A stretch of 64,000 bases of DNA from Mytilus edulis (taxonomy: Eukaryota > Mollusca > Bivalvia > Mytilida > Mytilidae), in contig NC_092345.1 in assembly GCF_963676685.1 (NCBI RefSeq), positions 81,161,592 to 81,225,591 on the forward strand, read 5' to 3'. Under the pieces are notes generated by a model. It was not told where the DNA came from. It saw only the letters and a list, made by a program, of their open reading frames with translations, and made no database searches. Position numbers and translations under genes: made by a program. Positions 12,018 to 22,911 of the stretch are shown here, one piece after another. Each line of letters starts with the position of its first letter. Position 1 is the first letter of the stretch.

Positions 12018-12264
12018 TACTGTAAACCAACCAATTTTCACGAGCGATTTATTTTCACAAGCAATTTATTTATATTAACGCGCATATAAATTGTGCGCAT
12101 ATAAATTGTCGGGACTGTTTATCATATGTATCTTTCCTTATTCATTTATTAAAATACATTAAGTAAACTTGAAAATCGTGAAAAAATAAATAGCTGCGAA
12201 TTGTAGACTAGAAAGTATAAAACGCAAAATAAAGTATTCGCGAAAAATTATTTGGTTTACAGTA
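12018..12264. mobile_element. Short TIR element (MITE), 247 bp
   Basis: Inverted ends TACTGTAAACCAA (12018) and TTGGTTTACAGTA (ending 12264), followed on both sides by TTTTCGCG-type words in inverted order (TTTTCACGAGCGATTTATTT left, TATTCGCGAAAAATTATTTG right). The inside has no open frame. I recognise the CTGTAAACCA/TTCGCGA end type as a widespread bivalve MITE. A target duplication is not clear. Confidence 0.85.
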
Positions 12265-12289
12265 GTCCCGTCTGTGTTTGCAGGAAATT

Positions 12290-12350
12290 TACATCATTAG
12301 TTGTCTGGTGGAGAGTTGTCTTATTGGCAATCATGCCACCTCTGATTTTT
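12290..12350 (-). repeat. Repeat family E, short inverted fragment
   Basis: On the minus strand this reads like the beginning of the 3605 and 34998 copies (GCATGATTGCCAATAAGACA, then a close match to AACTCTCCACCAGACAACTA). Confidence 0.6.
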
Positions 12351-12483
12351 ATATAACCTTGCCATATTCCTATTGTGTCTGTCCAAAGTTCAGAGCCTGT
12401 AGTTTTTGTCAGTTTAGTCTGACACTAAAACTTGGTGGTTGTTGTAGTTGTTTCATACTGGTCATATTTATTTTTTTATCCAT

Positions 12484-12556
12484 TCGAGACAGTTAAATTT
12501 TCAAATTAAAAACGCGAGGCTCGCCGATCGTTTTAAATATTTAAAATTTAACTGTC
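12484..12556. repeat. Inverted repeat at the start of repeat G
   Basis: Arms CGAGACAGTTAAATTTT (12485) and AAAATTTAACTGTCGAG (to about 12556) flank a core with GCGAGGCTCGCCGATCG, itself nearly self-complementary. It abuts repeat G and may be that element's folded end. Confidence 0.75.
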
Positions 12557-12860
12557 GAGAGTGGATAAATATCGTATTACACGAGATTTGGTGGTAGAAT
12601 CTGTTACTCTAATGATTTTCGAACAAAATGCAGTCAAACGTATTCCTTCTTTTCGAATGATCTGCAAAAAGATGTGTTCTTTCTATGTGACGTCATCAGG
12701 CATGGTCGCCTTTTTTCATGCCGTCACAATAGGAAATTCAGAGGAAAGCAAGAAAATTCGACGTTATAATCGGGTTTTAACCAATGTAGAAATGATATCA
12801 TACTAACCACACGTTGATTTAACAATGGGTGCAGAAAGGGATAAATTGACGAAAAATTAG
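12555..12860 (+). repeat. Dispersed repeat family G, copy 1 (~310 bp)
   Basis: Matches 55255-55595 in the opposite orientation. Shared words include GTGGATAAATATCGTATTAC, ATCTGCAAAAAGATGTGTTC and GCATGGTCGCCTTTTTTCAT. The open frame of 81 codons inside is not kept in the other copy, so I do not call a gene. Confidence 0.8.
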
Positions 12861-13288
12861 AGAAATATATATATTTACTAGTATATAAGTAAAACAAATC
12901 ATTGATAATATCAATGCACACGTACCAATAAATTGTGTTAACGCGTGCATAAGAATATCTCAAGAACGTATTGCGACAATACCGACAAGGACCGGTAACT
13001 CTGTAATTGTTTTTGCGGAAAAATAAGAATGCCTACTCGTATCCAATCTTTTAGAAAAATCGATTTTTTACAGAAATGTGTCCACCATGCACTTGCATGC
13101 ATTGCACTATTATTAGAATAGTAGAATGGAATGATATACAAATGGATGGAAATCATATATACAGGTAACTGTCATTTTAATATAATATATAACAACAAAT
13201 CAGTGTATTCTGATTTGCATCACTACAACATAATAGTTATTACGGTGAAGTTCTATTTCCTGTCATTTATTCATCATCCACGCACGAA

Positions 13289-13366
13289 CTTGTCTCAGAA
13301 AAAAATATATATCTGTACATTAACCTCAGTTTCAGGTAAGAGATATGCGATTTTTTTCTGAGACAA
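13289..13366. repeat. 18-bp perfect inverted repeat at the 5' edge of a Penelope-like copy
   Basis: Arms CTTGTCTCAGAAAAAAAT (13289-13306) and ATTTTTTTCTGAGACAAG (about 13349-13366) are exact complements around a loop of about 42 nt. The right arm is the first sequence of the reverse transcriptase homology. This fits a 5' end that was inverted or copied back on itself during insertion. Confidence 0.8.
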
Positions 13367-14293
13367 GTGCATTTGACCATCCACAAGAACTTGATGTTCA
13401 GTACTTCAGTACATTTTTTAGTAGCAATAAACAAAAAAGCTATGTCATTTGGACATGCTCTGATGCTATAACTGCCCTTGAATTTTTACTAGATAATATT
13501 TTTATTCGCTTTGGAGATTCCGTATATCGTCAGGTTATCCGAATTCCAATGGGGACTAACTGTGCACCACTTATTGCGGACCTGTTTTTGTATTGCTATG
13601 AGTTACAATTTATGACAAAAATCAGCAAATTTAATAATACTTTTAGATATTTGGATGATATTTTGGCTCTCAATAATGACGACTTCAGTATGTATACTAA
13701 AGAAATTTAGCCTGTTGAACTTAATAAAGCTCATACTAACAATGACCACTGCCCTTTCCTCGATCTTGATATCTATATCACTAACGGAAAGCTTAATACT
13801 AAAATTTATGATAAAAGAGATGGTATTTCATTTCCTATCGTTAATTATCCATTTTTAGATGGTGACGTTCCCTTGTCACCATCTTACGGTGTTTATATAT
13901 CTCAACTTGTACGATTCGCTCGTGTATGTAACAATGTTTTAGATTTTAACGAGAGAAATTTATGTATTACTAAAAAATTATTACACCAGGGTTTTCGATA
14001 TCACAAACTAGTCAAAACATTTACTACATTTTATCATCGGTATAAGGACATCATTCGTAAATATAGCTCAACATGCAGACTTCTTATATGTTCAGGTATT
14101 TCACATCCAATTTTTTTATGGAAATATTCTTTATAAAGCACACAAATGTCAGTATTCACCTCAGAAACTATAAAAATCTTTAAATAGACTTATTAAGAAG
14201 GGATATAGTTCCGATACTGTTGTCAGGTCATTAAAGATTGCATTTTTTGGCGTTAATATTGATTCACTTATAAGGTCTTTGCATCGGAACTAA
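13345..14293 (+). pseudogene. Penelope-like reverse transcriptase, lightly broken, 5'-truncated
   Basis: One frame runs through FLLDNIFIRFG, IPMGTNCAPLIADLFLYCYE, a catalytic FRYLDDILALNN (DD pair), then past a single TAG at 13708-13710 (a Tyr in related copies) into LDLDIYITNGKLNTKIYDKR, VPLSPSYGVYISQLVRFARV and a C-terminal region. A seven-T run near 14109-14116 shifts the frame by one base. The shifted frame continues as FYGNILYKAHKCQYSPQKL, one stop, then LKIAFFGVNIDSLIRSL to a stop at about 14293. With two stops and one frameshift this is the youngest of the copies here. The fingers and any endonuclease are absent. Assignment to Penelope-like rather than another retroelement class is by motif recall. 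Confidence 0.8.
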
Positions 14294-14935
14294 ACACATT
14301 TATTCAAAAACCAGTTGTTGGCATGACACGGGTTATGTTCTTTTCATATATGTTATGATGGTATGATACTAAACCCCTAACGGGAAGGATTGTGCCTGAT
14401 ATTCATATGATGAAATCATAATCTTTAAATCAGTTTAATTGAAGTCTGGAGCTTGCATGTCAGTTAACTGCTTGTAGTCTGTTGTTATTTATGCACTATT
14501 GTCATTTTGAATATTTTCTTTGGTTACATCTTCTGACATCAGACTCGGACTTCTCTTGAACTGAATTTTAATGTGCGTATTGTTATGCGTTTACTTTTCT
14601 ACATTGGCTAGAGGTATAGGGGGAGGGTTGAGATGTCATAATCATGTTTAACCCCGCCGCATTTTTGCGCCTGTCCCAAGTCAGGAGCCTCTGGCCTTTT
14701 TTAGTCTTGTATTATTTTAATTTTAGTTTCTTGTGTACAATTTGGAAATTAGTATGGCGTTCATTATCTCTGAACTAGTATATATTTGTTTAGGGGCCAG
14801 CCGAAGGACGCCTCCGGGTGCGGGAATTTCTCGCTACATTGAAGACCTGTTGGTGACCGTCTGCTCTTGTTTTGTCTATGGTCGGGTTGTTGTCTCTTTG
14901 ACACATTCCCCATTTCCATTGTAAATTTTATTTGA
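14294..14935 (+). mobile_element. 3' tail B of the Penelope-like copy
   Basis: Continues directly after the reverse transcriptase stop and ends with TTTGACACATTCCCCATTTC at about 14910-14930. The end part (from about 14560) is found alone at 50935-51057 (+), 58920-59220 (-), 40780-40890 (-) and 62985-63110 (+). Presence of the coding region only at this site suggests the others are 5'-truncated insertions. The final 100 bp is the most frequent piece. Confidence 0.75.
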
Positions 14936-16010
14936 TATAATTATGTTATATTTTCATCTCAATACAATACGCATACTTAACAGGTATAAGTGCAGCCGTT
15001 TAATCCAGAACTGTGTAGGAGGAAAAAGTTTGATTAAATTCACACAATAATAATAAACATACATTTTACATGTTAATTTGAGGTCGCCAGTTTGAATAGA
15101 CTAATGGCAACGACTCTCTACGAGTTGATCTTATGAAGTTTTAATCAAGTAAACTCATTATATGATCTAGGATCAACGACAATGGGTTTTTTATTCGGAG
15201 GGGACAAGATATGTTAAAGTAGTGTTCATTTAGAAAAAAAACCCATTGACGGTCGGAGTGACAGTCATAGGAAATAACGAAGCGCATTAGAAAAGGAACA
15301 ACAATACTGATTTTGAAGAGTTGACACCGTCAATTTTAGATTTGAAGGCGACAACTCTTCAATACATTACTATTATTCCTGAATTTTTAAGTTCAAGTTT
15401 AACGTATAACAGTGGTATGTAAATCATTATAAAAGTCTGTGACATGATTAATTTACTGTGAAAAAATGAATCAAGACTTTATACATTTCATGCATTCGGA
15501 GCGCTTTTCTCTATGTACATTAACAAGGAACGCTCAAAGCCGAATATTTGAATTGATGTTCAACAACATATAAGTATGTTTTAGAAGAAAATCTATGTAT
15601 TTGAAATTGAAGATTTGATGATTTTGAAATAAAGTTTAGAACGTTTTCGCCAAATTTATGTGACTTCTATGCCAATTTTTACCTGTTTTGAAAGTATTCA
15701 GTCAGTAATTTTTCATATAATAGAAAGATAAATACATTTTTTCTTTGATTTTTAATCATTCCTTCGATTTTTAATCAATCATTCGATTTTTAATCAATCT
15801 GAATCTCTTGTCTCATTGGCATTTTAAAAAACTTCATCTTCCTATTCCTATAGTTCAAAGACCCATTTACTGTAAACAGACCCTTATACAACAAGATAAT
15901 CCATATGTGACAAGTGAAGTATAATTTTGTTCATGTAAGTATTAATTCAGAATTCATGTGAAACATAATGTCTAAAATTGATGTCTCCTACTTAAGTTAT
16001 AGGTAATTAT
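14936..16010. other. No gene seen; a short hairpin and a 3-unit repeat
   Basis: CAATGGGTTTTTT (15179) and AAAAAACCCATTG (to about 15247) form a 13-bp inverted pair. At 15743-15802 TCGATTTTTAATCAATCAT-type units occur three times. No coding region is seen before the receptor gene. Confidence 0.5.
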
Positions 16011-16111
16011 AGTTTACACATAATGAAAAACGACATATGTAATCATCCATATTAACAGATATATGAAACACAATTTTTTATTTATCTTAATCCTCGACAT
16101 TAGCATTTATC

Positions 16112-17032
16112 ATGCAGTGGAACTTTGTCTATGCATTTATAATATGTTCCATATGTTTCATAACAAATATATGTGCTATTTGTATCCTGTGTACTATGAA
16201 GAAATTAAGGAAATCAAGATTCCATTTTTTAGTTTTGTTTCTAAGTATAAGTGATTCGTGTATTGCTCTTCAATTTATAATACACTCGGTTATCAACTAT
16301 ATAAATACAGGAACGGACGGATATCTATATGGTTGCATGATACTAAAGCATTCAATAGGAGGAACTATTGGATTTTCTGAAATTCAGACTCTCCTGATAT
16401 GTTTTGAAAGATTGCATGCCACCTTCAATCGTGAGGTGAAAACTTTGAAAAAAATAACATCAAATGCATCTGTTGTGATATCGTTTCTTTTGTGTCAGTT
16501 GTACACATTTATTCCCTTAATCATTGAGGTATCGTATGGACCACAACCATGCACTGTTGCTTACACAACTAGACGATTATATGTTTTAACACTGGATGTG
16601 CCGCTTCTATTTTCTGCTGTTACCATTGTTTTCGTGTATAGCATTGTCATTTGTAGGATTAAGAGACGGAAAATCTTAGTGGTGAACAGCATGACATCAG
16701 CAGAAATTATCAAGAAGAAGAATGCCATGATGCGAATGAAAGTCAACATAATAACCCTTGGAATAATAATCACAGTCACATTTATCTCAGTTTTTCCTAG
16801 AGAAATTATAGCTATTTATTGTACATTTTCTGAACAAACTGAATTTGTACTGAAGTTGGTTTTAGTCGGTAATTATCTCACTCTTTTGAACCCACTTATA
16901 GATCCCATAATATACATTGCAAGATTTAAAGAAGTGCGTGATATGGTGAGATGCAAACGTTTTGTGACTCCTGCGACAACAATTCAAGTTTTACCAACTT
17001 CATCTGTCAGGACATCCGAACATTGTTCTTAA
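16112..17032 (+). CDS. Rhodopsin-class (class A) G-protein-coupled receptor, orphan
   Basis: A 306-residue, single-exon seven-helix protein of the plasma membrane, expected to couple a ligand outside the cell to G proteins inside. Helices: about 6-28, 38-60 (Asp48 in LSISD), 74-100 (Cys75 at the start; ERL at 99-101 in place of DRY), 119-139, 157-181 (Pro164, Tyr176), 212-237 (Pro229) and 248-270, ending with NP at 260-261 and DPxxY at 264-268. Cys147 in the second outer loop can bridge to Cys75. The usual Trp of helix 4 is missing. The outer N-terminus is only about five residues with no sequon, so it may be incomplete. An in-frame stop lies about 24 bp before the ATG, so the start is 16112 unless an upstream exon is spliced in after the AACAG at about 16058. 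AATAAA at 17284-17289 may be its poly(A) signal. A broken tandem copy follows at 17.6 kb. The ligand cannot be inferred. Confidence 0.85.
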   Translation: MQWNFVYAFIICSICFITNICAICILCTMKKLRKSRFHFLVLFLSISDSCIALQFIIHSVINYINTGTDGYLYGCMILKHSIGGTIGFSEIQTLLICFERLHATFNREVKTLKKITSNASVVISFLLCQLYTFIPLIIEVSYGPQPCTVAYTTRRLYVLTLDVPLLFSAVTIVFVYSIVICRIKRRKILVVNSMTSAEIIKKKNAMMRMKVNIITLGIIITVTFISVFPREIIAIYCTFSEQTEFVLKLVLVGNYLTLLNPLIDPIIYIARFKEVRDMVRCKRFVTPATTIQVLPTSSVRTSEHCS

Positions 17033-17283
17033 TCGACCGAGCTCTTCCAATGTTTAGGATTTTCAAATATTTCTGCCTCGAACATCACTGAAGAGATATC
17101 AATTGTTGAAAATGCACAATTATTTGTGAGCAACTGTTAACTAGTGTTGCCTATATTACATATAAGTATTTCAAACTTACTATTCATATCAAACACAGAG
17201 AAAAAACCATTTATTTTTTCTTCCAACATTCTTCAGACAGAGCATAATAGACTTGTATAAAACACTAGGGAATGACAGTGGAA

Positions 17284-17289
17284 AATAAA
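17284..17289 (+). promoter_or_regulatory. Possible poly(A) signal of the receptor gene
   Basis: AATAAA about 250 bp after the receptor stop codon. AT-rich DNA makes chance occurrence likely. Confidence 0.35.
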
Positions 17290-17592
17290 GTTGACGTATT
17301 TGTATGGAAGATATTACAGGACAATCTATTAAAGCAGCGATGCAGGGAGCACACATTCAGCACGAAACACATGTAATTTATTCCCATTGTTTTTAAAAAT
17401 ACACAATGAAACGAAACTTATGACAATTTTTTTATTTATGAAATTGACAAATCCAGATCCATGTTTTCTAAATAATGTTTTACGGTTGAATTGGAACATT
17501 TATCATGGCTGGCCAAAAATCCTTTTAGGAACAACTTAGTATATACTTTATTCGTATTTCTTGTTCTAACATGACTTATTCTACTCAAATTA

Positions 17593-17975
17593 TAAAATTT
17601 ACACAAACTGAAAAACAACATTTGTAATCATCCTCTTTTACAGATAATTATAACACTAATTTCGACTGCTATTGATCCGAAAAATTACATCTGTCATGAA
17701 GTGGAATTTTGTCTATGCCTTTACAATATATTCTAAATGTGTTATATAAAAAAAGGTGTCATTTCTATCTTTTATACTTCGAAATTAACAAGAAAATCAA
17801 GATTTCTGCTGTATTTTTCGAAGTATAAATGATTCGTGTATTGCACCTCACCTTATCATACCCGCAGATATCAACTATTCTGAATAAAGGAATGGATGGA
17901 CATCTTTATGGTTATAATATACAAGAGCGCTCAAATAGAAGAAATTTGAGATTTTCAGAAACTCAGGCTCATGAT
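17593..17975 (+). pseudogene. Partial tandem duplicate of the receptor gene, broken
   Basis: Aligns with 16013-16400, including 5' non-coding sequence (ACTGAAAAACAACATTTGTA against the 16 kb copy's ATGAAAAACGACATATGTAA). The start codon is kept at 17696 (MKWNFVYAF against MQWNFVYAF), but a TAA follows after about 16 codons. Later words still match, such as AAGTATAAATGATTCGTGTA and ATTTTCAGAAACTCAG (the helix 3 region). Homology stops at about 17975, so the second half was never copied or has been lost. Confidence 0.85.
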
Positions 17976-18029
17976 TCATAATGTTGATGGTGTGTATATA
18001 CTATGAAATAAAATCACCAAAATACTGAA

Positions 18030-18170
18030 CTCCAAGGAAAATTAAAAAAAGAAAAGTTCCCAATTACATGGCCAAATAAAAAGCTCAAAACATCAAACGA
18101 ATGGAAAACAACTGTTATATTTCTGACTTGGTACTGGCATTTTCTTATGTAGAAAATAGTGGACTAATGT
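18030..18170 (-). repeat. Repeat family C, inverted copy
   Basis: Matches 42195-42440 on the same strand (CAAACGAATGGAAAACAACT against CAAACGAAGGGAAAACAATT) and, inverted, 39830-40045. Confidence 0.7.
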
Positions 18171-19885
18171 ATCGTTCTGTCGTTTAAGATCTGTTTAGAT
18201 CAAAATGATCGTTTCAGTTGTCTATTCCCCTCTTATTGCAGATATATAAAGAAGGTTTATGAGCCTATACAACTGGTTTAACCCACCCACATAGTGTGTC
18301 TGTATCAAGACCGACTATCTGCAGAAGATGTTTTTGTTGTTGTTTGTTTTTGCATGTCTATTTTTGTTTTCGATGAGACGGTTGTTTGATTAAGATGAGA
18401 TCTTTTGTATCGAGTAATATATTAAGCGATTCCACATATCCATATATATACATTTTTCTTTTACAAAATTTCCAACAGGCAATCCATGTGTTTATCTTCT
18501 AAAAATACAAAAACGGGAAGAGAATGGTTGGCGCCTTCACACATATACTGTTGACCCCACCACGTTCTTAATATGCTTGTCGGGAGCCTGTGGTTCAGTG
18601 GTTGTTGTTGGTTTATGTCTGTTGTATTGTTTTGTAATTTGTTAACATAAAAATATGGCCGTAATTTTTCCTCATCTAAATTGTTTCATATTTTTCGGGG
18701 CCTTGTAGCCGATTATACAGTATGCTTTTTTTCTCATTCTCCAAGGCCATGCGGTTGCCTGTAATCATTTTAAATCCACTTCTTTTAAAATTTAATAGAT
18801 AAATTTTTCATTAACAATCGTACCACGTCTGCTTATTTTTATAATGAAACGGACACACGTTAACTCACTGTTAGAAATCAACCAGAAAGGTTTTGTTTTT
18901 TAAGACACTGGTAGTATAATTTCCAATCATGATGTTCCTTCAATATTTACAACAGCTGAACTACCTTTTTGATTATCATAAAATTTTACTTTCCATGAGG
19001 TTGCAATACACAGTTAGTAGTTTGGTTTCGCGTTTAAAACTAAACAGTTATTGTGCAATACAATTCATTTTTAGAAAGCTGTAGAATAGTGTAGCCTTCA
19101 AAGTGGGTTGATATAACCAACAAGATTTATTTTGTGCATATTTGATAGGACATTTCTGATTTTCATTTCCGTATCGGCCAGAAATATTTGTTATTGTTGC
19201 AGATTATATACACTCGAACTTTGCAATGCAATTGTATGTAAACGTGCTTTTTTAAAATCATCTATTCATAGATGCATGTCAGTGGTTTCAGAAAAGTATT
19301 AAATGGATTTAAATTTTGCCTTTGGCTTGATAAATGTTTTTGAAATTTCTGACATTTTCATCCCCCTTTTTGTAATATTTTGTATCAAATAAAGGCAGAT
19401 TGATGCCATAGTTACACTAATTAGGGTTATGTTTCACAATTTTAGTCATTGGAAATCAAATCTATGAAAGATGCTGTTAAAAACGAATATTGAGACTTAT
19501 TGTAAAGATCTGTGAAAGTATGATTTTTCAAAATGGTGGATTTTTAATAGGCAGTATATTAGCTGAGTTTGGATGTCTTATCGTTTGAAGTCCAAATAGT
19601 TATAAAATAGCCTTTAAATGCCGCCAGGGTCACGAAAATAGTTTGGCTGATATTGTTAAAATAATTGTATTAATTTCGAGATTGCATGTTTGTTACGTAA
19701 GTGTGTCACTGTTTTTGATGTTCTGTGGTGTCTGTCGTTAATGGAAGATGGTTGTTGTTGTTCAGCTGTCTACATGTTGTGTCGACTATTGTATGATTTA
19801 TTTGTGCGTTTCTCTATGACGAGTGTTCTTGCGTGTTGTTGTGCTGTATTTCTGTCACGAAGTGTTGTCATTTTAGCTTCATTTT
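18171..19885. other. No gene seen; repeat debris
   Basis: Mostly T-rich sequence with no supported coding region. The open frame of 72 codons at 19690-19908 is Cys- and Val-rich and reads through repeat-like GTTGTTGTTG/TGTGTTGT words, so I do not treat it as a gene. Confidence 0.4.
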
Positions 19886-19995
19886 TGTATTGTATTATTG
19901 TCATATAAGTGGGAGGTTTGGCCAGTCATTAAACTATGTTCAACCCACCATTGTTTTTTTAAAATGTCCTGTACCAAGTCAAAAATAGGCAGTTG
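19885..19995 (+). repeat. Repeat family C, fragment (upstream part)
   Basis: GTGGGAGGTTTGG, ACCAAGTC and CAGTTGTT recur in order in 49440-49590 and, more diverged, in 39840-39930. Confidence 0.6.
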
Positions 19996-20174
19996 TTAAT
20001 TATGAAATAGTTCGTTTATGTATGTTGGATTTTGGTTTTGTTGCACTTCAGTGTTCTTGAAGTCATAAAACTTTCGAGTCCAATGAAAATGCTAGATTTC
20101 ATGTTTCGAGCAGGATTTTTATGCTCTGAGCACTGAGCAAAGTTTTGTGACTTCAGCACCTGCTGTTACTTTGT

Positions 20175-20285
20175 TTTCCTCCTATAGTTGATGTGTTTTC
20201 CTTCGGATTTAATGTGTAATCCGGATTTTTTTCTGTCAATCAATTTATGACTTTTAAAAACCGGTATACTACTGTTTCCTTCATC
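20175..20285 (-). repeat. Repeat family D, inverted fragment
   Basis: On the minus strand it resembles 24665-24790 and 27845-28055 (ACAGTAGTATACCGGTTTTT, then AGTCATAAATTGATTGACAG). Confidence 0.6.
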
Positions 20286-20289
20286 CATT

Positions 20290-21610
20290 GTGAAACATGT
20301 GTTTCTCAATCAGCATTTTACATAAGAGACTGAAACGAACTTCACAACAGGCACAATTGTTTTGTCATAAATTCGATATCAGAATTTAAAGAAAAAAATG
20401 CATAAGTTATCAACTAATTGGAACACGTGTTGCATGAGCGCAATGATACTTTAAACACGAGAAAAATTATTGCAGCTTCTCATTTTTCAAAATTTGATGA
20501 CCGTCAGGTAATAAGTGTCAAATGGAAAACGATTCCAGTAGTCGTTTTCATTTAAGAGGAAGATCATTTTTACAACTTTATATTTATTGCTGAGATTTTT
20601 TTTTCATGACCGTACTTGTATTTTAGAAGTTGATTTTAAAAATACGAAAAACCTCTTATGAATTTTCTTTTCTATGACAATTCAACAAGTGACACTACAA
20701 CATTTTAGAATAAAAAGGATACATATGTATTCTAAAAATTAAAACCTACTATCCGATATGAATTAATTTCAATGATATTTGTATTATCCGTTTGATATCA
20801 GTATCGGTTTTAAGTTCATAGTCTTCATAAAGATCACAAGACATATTTGTCATTTGTATACTTTTGTCATGTAAATAACCAAATCGTATTCACTTTCTTT
20901 CCATTCATCAAAGAATTTCAACAATTGAAATGAAATTCGCCCATATGACTAGGCACACAAATATATCGGTATCAATATTCTGAGGTTTATTTGATTGAAA
21001 ATAAATTGTCTTTTCAGAGTTTGAAAAGAGGAAATGTAAATGAAATCGGCCATTAAAGGAACAATAGAATTCATGACTTCTTTAGCCCCGTAATCTGTAT
21101 TAATATCTTTCAAATTTCATTTTACAAATGTAGATGATACTAAATTAAATACTAATTTACATAATCCATTATAGGTCACCGCTGATAAAAGAATGGGTCA
21201 CCGCTGCAGCCCACACCTTCATCATTTCTCACAAAATTGTTTATTTAACAGAAACCGTGGAAAAAGGTGTCCACATTTACAAATGAGTACCTGTAGGATG
21301 GTAAGTTAACTTTCTTAACCTTAAGGTACTATGTATTTGACTATAATAACAAGTATTGGTAGAGTAGATTTTTTTTCATTCCATATTATCTGCTTGATAA
21401 TGTTTCTTTCTTAATGGTTTTGCTATTAACAACATAAAATATCAAACACAATATTCATGTAACAACAATATCTCTCTCTAGAAAGGTTGCATTTTGTAAA
21501 GGGAAACGAGCCATCTCGAAATTGTTTCGTTCAAATAAAGCTTTTGAAATGCATATAATTGTCTAAATATCAGCACACCAATGTTAAATCTACAAATTTG
21601 AGCAGATACC
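20290..21610. other. No gene seen
   Basis: AT-rich intergenic DNA without recognisable features. Confidence 0.4.
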
Positions 21611-21624
21611 TTGAATTCAAATTC

Positions 21625-21705
21625 ATACTATAGGGGTATCGAGACAACACCGCCTGCACTGTCTCCGTCGCTCTAGACCACTCGGCATCCTAGATTGAAC
21701 TAATA
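21625..21705 (-). repeat. Candidate tRNA-derived SINE head, inverted fragment
   Basis: On the minus strand GGATGCCGAGTGGTCTAGAG resembles the 5' end and A box of a Leu/Ser-type tRNA. It is followed by GTGCAGGCGGTGT and TGTCTCGATACCCC, a weak B box. The piece ACRGTRCAGGCGGTGT is shared with the better-preserved candidate at 41690-41900. No long 3' body is recognisable. It could instead be a tRNA pseudogene. Confidence 0.5.
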
Positions 21706-21828
21706 ATTCAGCTTTCGGTGGACTAGTGTAACTTTCCTTGTCAGTAGAATCTAAAATTGTAACACAGTACATTATATGTTAGCATATACATATATATCTA
21801 GGCGTAAAAAATAATTTTCACATGTGCA

Positions 21829-21975
21829 GATATATATATTCATTAAATAAAATAATAAAAAAAGTAAAAAGTTAACAGTTCCATTCTATCGATTTCATCC
21901 TTCCATTGGGACTCTTCAGGATAACTTTTTACTTATTTTATTATTTTATTTAATGAATATATATATATATATATC
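21829..21975. repeat. Inverted repeat with ~45-bp arms
   Basis: TATTCATTAAATAAAATAAT followed by AAAAAAAGTAAAAAGTTAAC pairs with TAACTTTTTACTTATTTTAT followed by TATTTTATTTAATGAATA. The loop of about 35 nt contains CATTCTATCGATTTCATCC. A TA-run follows the right arm. It is probably a small MITE. Confidence 0.75.
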
Positions 21976-21999
21976 CAAAAAAACAAACAATCGATTGCT

Positions 22000-22895
22000 C
22001 ATGCTTTTAAAACAAAATCCACAAGTCGCTTTAAATTCTAATCAAATAAAACTGAAATGCAAGTAGGAGCCGTACAAAAATGTATACTTTTGTAACATTT
22101 ATCAGGGTTTTTATGATTGCTTATTTCCGCCAATTCATTGTTGGCCAGATATACGTTCAAATTTTACCATTGTACTTTCATTTTCGTGATGTATTGTTAT
22201 TTGCAATGGTTTGGAAAGTATTAAATACTTATAATTTTTATAATTTAATGCAGGTTTATCACACTATCCTGGATATAAGATGTGAACCCTACTGAAATCA
22301 ATATATATGAGCTATGAGATTTGGAATAGTATTTACTTTCAATATGTCCTCCAAGTTTTAATATGACTCAGGTGTACTTAGATGAAAAGAATTATAAATC
22401 TGAAAAAAACATTTTCAATGCATAAAACGAATTAAGGATAGGCAAAGAAAGCTAACGTCAAACAGAACATCGTTGTCTAATACTATGTATATAATTTGAA
22501 TATACATAAAGATTTAAATTCTCATTAAAAATGAAGATTTTAAGATCATTCAATCATTACCCATGTGGTATATATATGTATAATTCGTTAAACTTTCCTG
22601 CTTTTAAGACACCAACACGGATTCAACAAAACAATTAGATTTAATGAAATCTAATGTTATACGAACTAGACAATTGGAATTATTCATCAAATAAATTTCA
22701 AATCTTAAAAGATTATCTAAGTAAACACTACATTCTTCAAAATATGATAAAGATCCATAACTGAATATCGCGGCGTTACCCCGAGATACTTTAATCTGAA
22801 CACGAACCGGTTATTGAATATTTCATTTCGTGTCTTTTAAGTACATGAAGACAAAAATAATACCTATATAGGTCTATTTACAATGATATAATAAT
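22000..22895. other. No gene seen
   Basis: Upstream region of the glycosyltransferase gene. An open frame of 71 codons at 22080-22295 has no recognisable features. Confidence 0.4.
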
Positions 22896-22898
22896 CTA

Positions 22899-22906
22899 TA
22901 TATAAA
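22899..22906 (+). promoter_or_regulatory. Possible TATA box of the GT31 gene
   Basis: TATATAAA followed by GG lies 6 bp before the first ATG (22912). If it is used, transcription would begin about 30 bp further on, after that ATG, and Met11 at 22942 would be the real start. The surroundings are AT-rich, so it may be a chance match. Confidence 0.35.
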
Positions 22907-22911
22907 GGAAA

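Noticed and set aside
16561..16779. 72-codon minus-strand frame inside the receptor
   Set aside because: Antisense shadow of a strongly supported seven-helix frame.
19690..19908. Cys/Val-rich 72-codon frame
   Set aside because: It is made of GTTGTT/TGTTGTG words with repeat-like neighbours and no domain.
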